Part shown: one piece after another, positions 62,945 through 64,000 of the stretch | Layout of the letters: every line of letters starts with the position of its first letter | Numbering within the stretch: the first letter of the stretch is position 1 | Assembly: GCF_022751215.1 (NCBI RefSeq) | Contig: NZ_JAICDG010000002.1 | Span: 310,001-374,000, forward strand | Direction of reading: 5' to 3' | Length of the DNA stretch: 64,000 nucleotides | From: Actinomadura terrae | GTDB taxonomy: Bacteria; Actinomycetota; Actinomycetes; Streptosporangiales; Streptosporangiaceae | Translations under genes and position numbers: made by a program | The notes under the pieces: model-generated | Databases searched by the model: none | Told to the model about the DNA's origin: nothing | The model's input: only the letters and a program-made list of their open reading frames with translations

Positions 62945-63159
62945 TGCCTCCTCCTGAGAGCTCGGTTTCATGTGGCTGTGGTTCTCCAACGGACCCGGAT
63001 GGACGAGTTCGGTCGTACGCATGTCCGTGTTGCGGGTATCTGACGCTTCGGCGGCGTGGCTACTTCGAGATTCGTCCGTGCTCCGCGTTCGTCCGAGTAC
63101 CCGCCGCACAGCCAGGGGTAGAGGACGGTACTCGGCGTCAAAGCCGGTTGAGTAAGTGA
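62944..63159 (+). pseudogene. CPCC-domain protein, truncated
   Basis: ATG 62944 opens a 71-residue frame with VRSYACPCCGYLTLRRRGYFEI, the characteristic start of cysteine-rich CPCC proteins. The expected continuation CPVCFWEDDGQD is replaced by RPCSAFVRVPAAQPGVEDG, so the frame is probably shifted after residue 42 and the domain is incomplete. CPCC proteins are often near immunity genes, which fits the neighbour. Confidence 0.55.
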
Positions 63160-63518
63160 TCCGAATCCGTGGCGCACTGCTGATCCGTCGGCTTGCCCGT
63201 GCAAGGTTCGCGCTCTGGGCCTGTCAGATCCCTTCTCGCACGGCGCGACACAGGTGAGGGGCTCTTTCATCGGTGTCTGGCCCTCAGCGGGTCAGATGCC
63301 CACGGCACGCAGGGTGCATGCGGGTTGACGCCTCTCCTCGCTGGTGGTGCTTCCGTGATGTGACGCTTGAGCTTCTTCCGCGGACCGGCAACATGTTGGG
63401 TGTAGGTGTGGAGGAGTGTGGCGTTTCGGCGTGGGGCGGGGAGGGTGCGCCAGGTTGCTTTGGCCGATGTCGGGGGCGCCTGGCAACTGTGCTGGTGGCT
63501 GCTCTGTAGCTTGAAGAT
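63160..63518. other. Region without a supported gene
   Basis: About 360 bases between the CPCC frame and the GntR gene. Apart from the degraded tRNA-like fragment at 63184, I see no supported coding sequence. The GntR promoter should lie near its right end. Confidence 0.4.
63184..63216. repeat. Degraded tRNA-Tyr-like fragment
   Basis: ATCCGTCGGCTT, then GCC, then GCAAGGTTCG reproduces the anticodon-to-T-arm part of the tRNA-Tyr 3' end with a few changes and indels, and breaks off in CTCTG. It may be a third, older attachment site, 7.8 kb from the second. The match is short, so chance is not excluded. Confidence 0.4.
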
Positions 63519-64000
63519 ATGACTGAACGTGATGGGCGACCTAGGTATGCGCGGGTCGCTCAGGAGATCCGGGAGGAGATCCTTGCTGGCGGGCTGAGGC
63601 CGGGGGGCCTGCTTCCGAGCGAGGCGGACCTTGCCGACCGGTTCGGTGTGTCGCCGACGGGCGTGCGCAACGGTATTCGCCGGCTGCGGGAGCGGGGCCT
63701 GGTCGGCGCGGAGCAAGGGCGGGGCTTCGTGCGAGCGCCACGTCAGCGTCTTCGGCGGCATCACAGCGAGCGCTACCAGTGGGAGAAGGACAGGGCCCGC
63801 CAGACGGCTGAGGTCCGAGCGCGGACCGGTGCCACTGAATTTGACACTGATCTACAGTCCACCGACCTCAAGTTTCATGCTGAGTACAGCGAGACTGCGG
63901 CTTGCTCAGAGCTCGCGATGCGATTTGATGTTCCGGTTGGGACGCGTATGCTCCAACGTGATTATTCGACATCGTGTAGAGAGGATGACGCGGCGCTGAG
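63519..64000 (+). CDS. GntR family regulator (partial, runs off window)
   Basis: ATG 63519 opens a frame that is still open at the window end (160 codons seen). RYARVAQEIREEILAGGLRPGGLLPSEADLADRFGVSPTGVRNGIRRLRERGLVGAEQGRGFVRA is a complete GntR winged helix. The second part, TGATEFDTDLQSTDLKFHAEYSETAACSELAMRFDVPVGTRMLQRDYST, begins a UTRA-type ligand domain. GntR proteins of this kind regulate integrative elements of actinomycetes (KorSA-like) as well as metabolism, so it may belong to another element at this site. Confidence 0.85.
   Translation, partial: MTERDGRPRYARVAQEIREEILAGGLRPGGLLPSEADLADRFGVSPTGVRNGIRRLRERGLVGAEQGRGFVRAPRQRLRRHHSERYQWEKDRARQTAEVRARTGATEFDTDLQSTDLKFHAEYSETAACSELAMRFDVPVGTRMLQRDYSTSCREDDAAL

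Overview
The window is very GC-rich, uses GTG and TTG starts freely, and packs genes into overlapping ATGA/GTGA operons. It carries conservon genes, an HspR-like regulator, an M48 HtpX, and two respiratory complex I loci with menaquinone-type neighbours. Together these point to a filamentous actinomycete of the Actinomadura/Thermomonosporaceae type; this is inference from gene content, not a database match.

Layout. (1) 1-10.9 kb: end of nuoF, then nuoG-H-I-J-K-L-M-N of a canonical NADH:menaquinone oxidoreductase, followed by a long-chain polyprenyl diphosphate synthase that probably builds the menaquinone tail. (2) 11.9-13.9 kb, minus strand: a conservon cvnB-cvnC-cvnD whose sensor kinase gene is reduced to its C-terminal tail. 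(3) 14.2-22.6 kb: a lone class II diterpene cyclase-like protein, a secreted protein, RarD, MsrA, a frameshifted toxin-antitoxin pair beside an intact PIN/RHH pair with its own palindromic operator, a Tat-exported flavin amine oxidase, a GNAT enzyme and a 31-residue proline-rich ORF. (4) 22.8-30.5 kb: an ABC permease with an ATPase fused to a secreted-type hydrolase, then TetR divergent from an MFS exporter that ends in three carboxypeptidase-regulatory-like domains, and a YceI protein sharing that domain. (5) 30.5-38.2 kb: a SecD-head-like membrane protein, korAB (2-oxoacid:ferredoxin oxidoreductase) with an iron-box-like site upstream, and two related membrane-anchored exported proteins.

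(6) 38.4-48.7 kb: a second complex I set, nuoA2-B2-C2-H2, an antisense helix-hairpin-helix membrane protein, then nuoI2-J2-K2-L2-M2-N2. NuoD, E, F and G are all absent, so NADH cannot be the direct donor by the usual route. The neighbouring korAB suggests a ferredoxin-fed pump. HtpX, which may handle membrane-protein quality control, follows. (7) 49.6-53.3 kb: methionine aminopeptidase divergent from a small HTH protein over a perfect palindrome, an XRE/TPR regulator, a small ORF and YajQ.

(8) 53.6-55.7 kb: an intact tRNA-Tyr gene, a decayed tyrosine integrase, an orphan seven-repeat CRISPR array, and an exact 55-bp copy of the tRNA 3' end followed by a second integrase remnant. This is an att-flanked, decayed integrated element, apparently one of two stacked at the same tRNA. 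(9) 55.8-64 kb: lower gene density and more mixed composition: a carboxylesterase lipoprotein candidate, a two-component system, HspR-like regulator plus Hsp20 with a HAIR-like promoter, small proteins including a broken CPCC-domain protein, a degraded third tRNA-like fragment, and a GntR regulator running off the window end.
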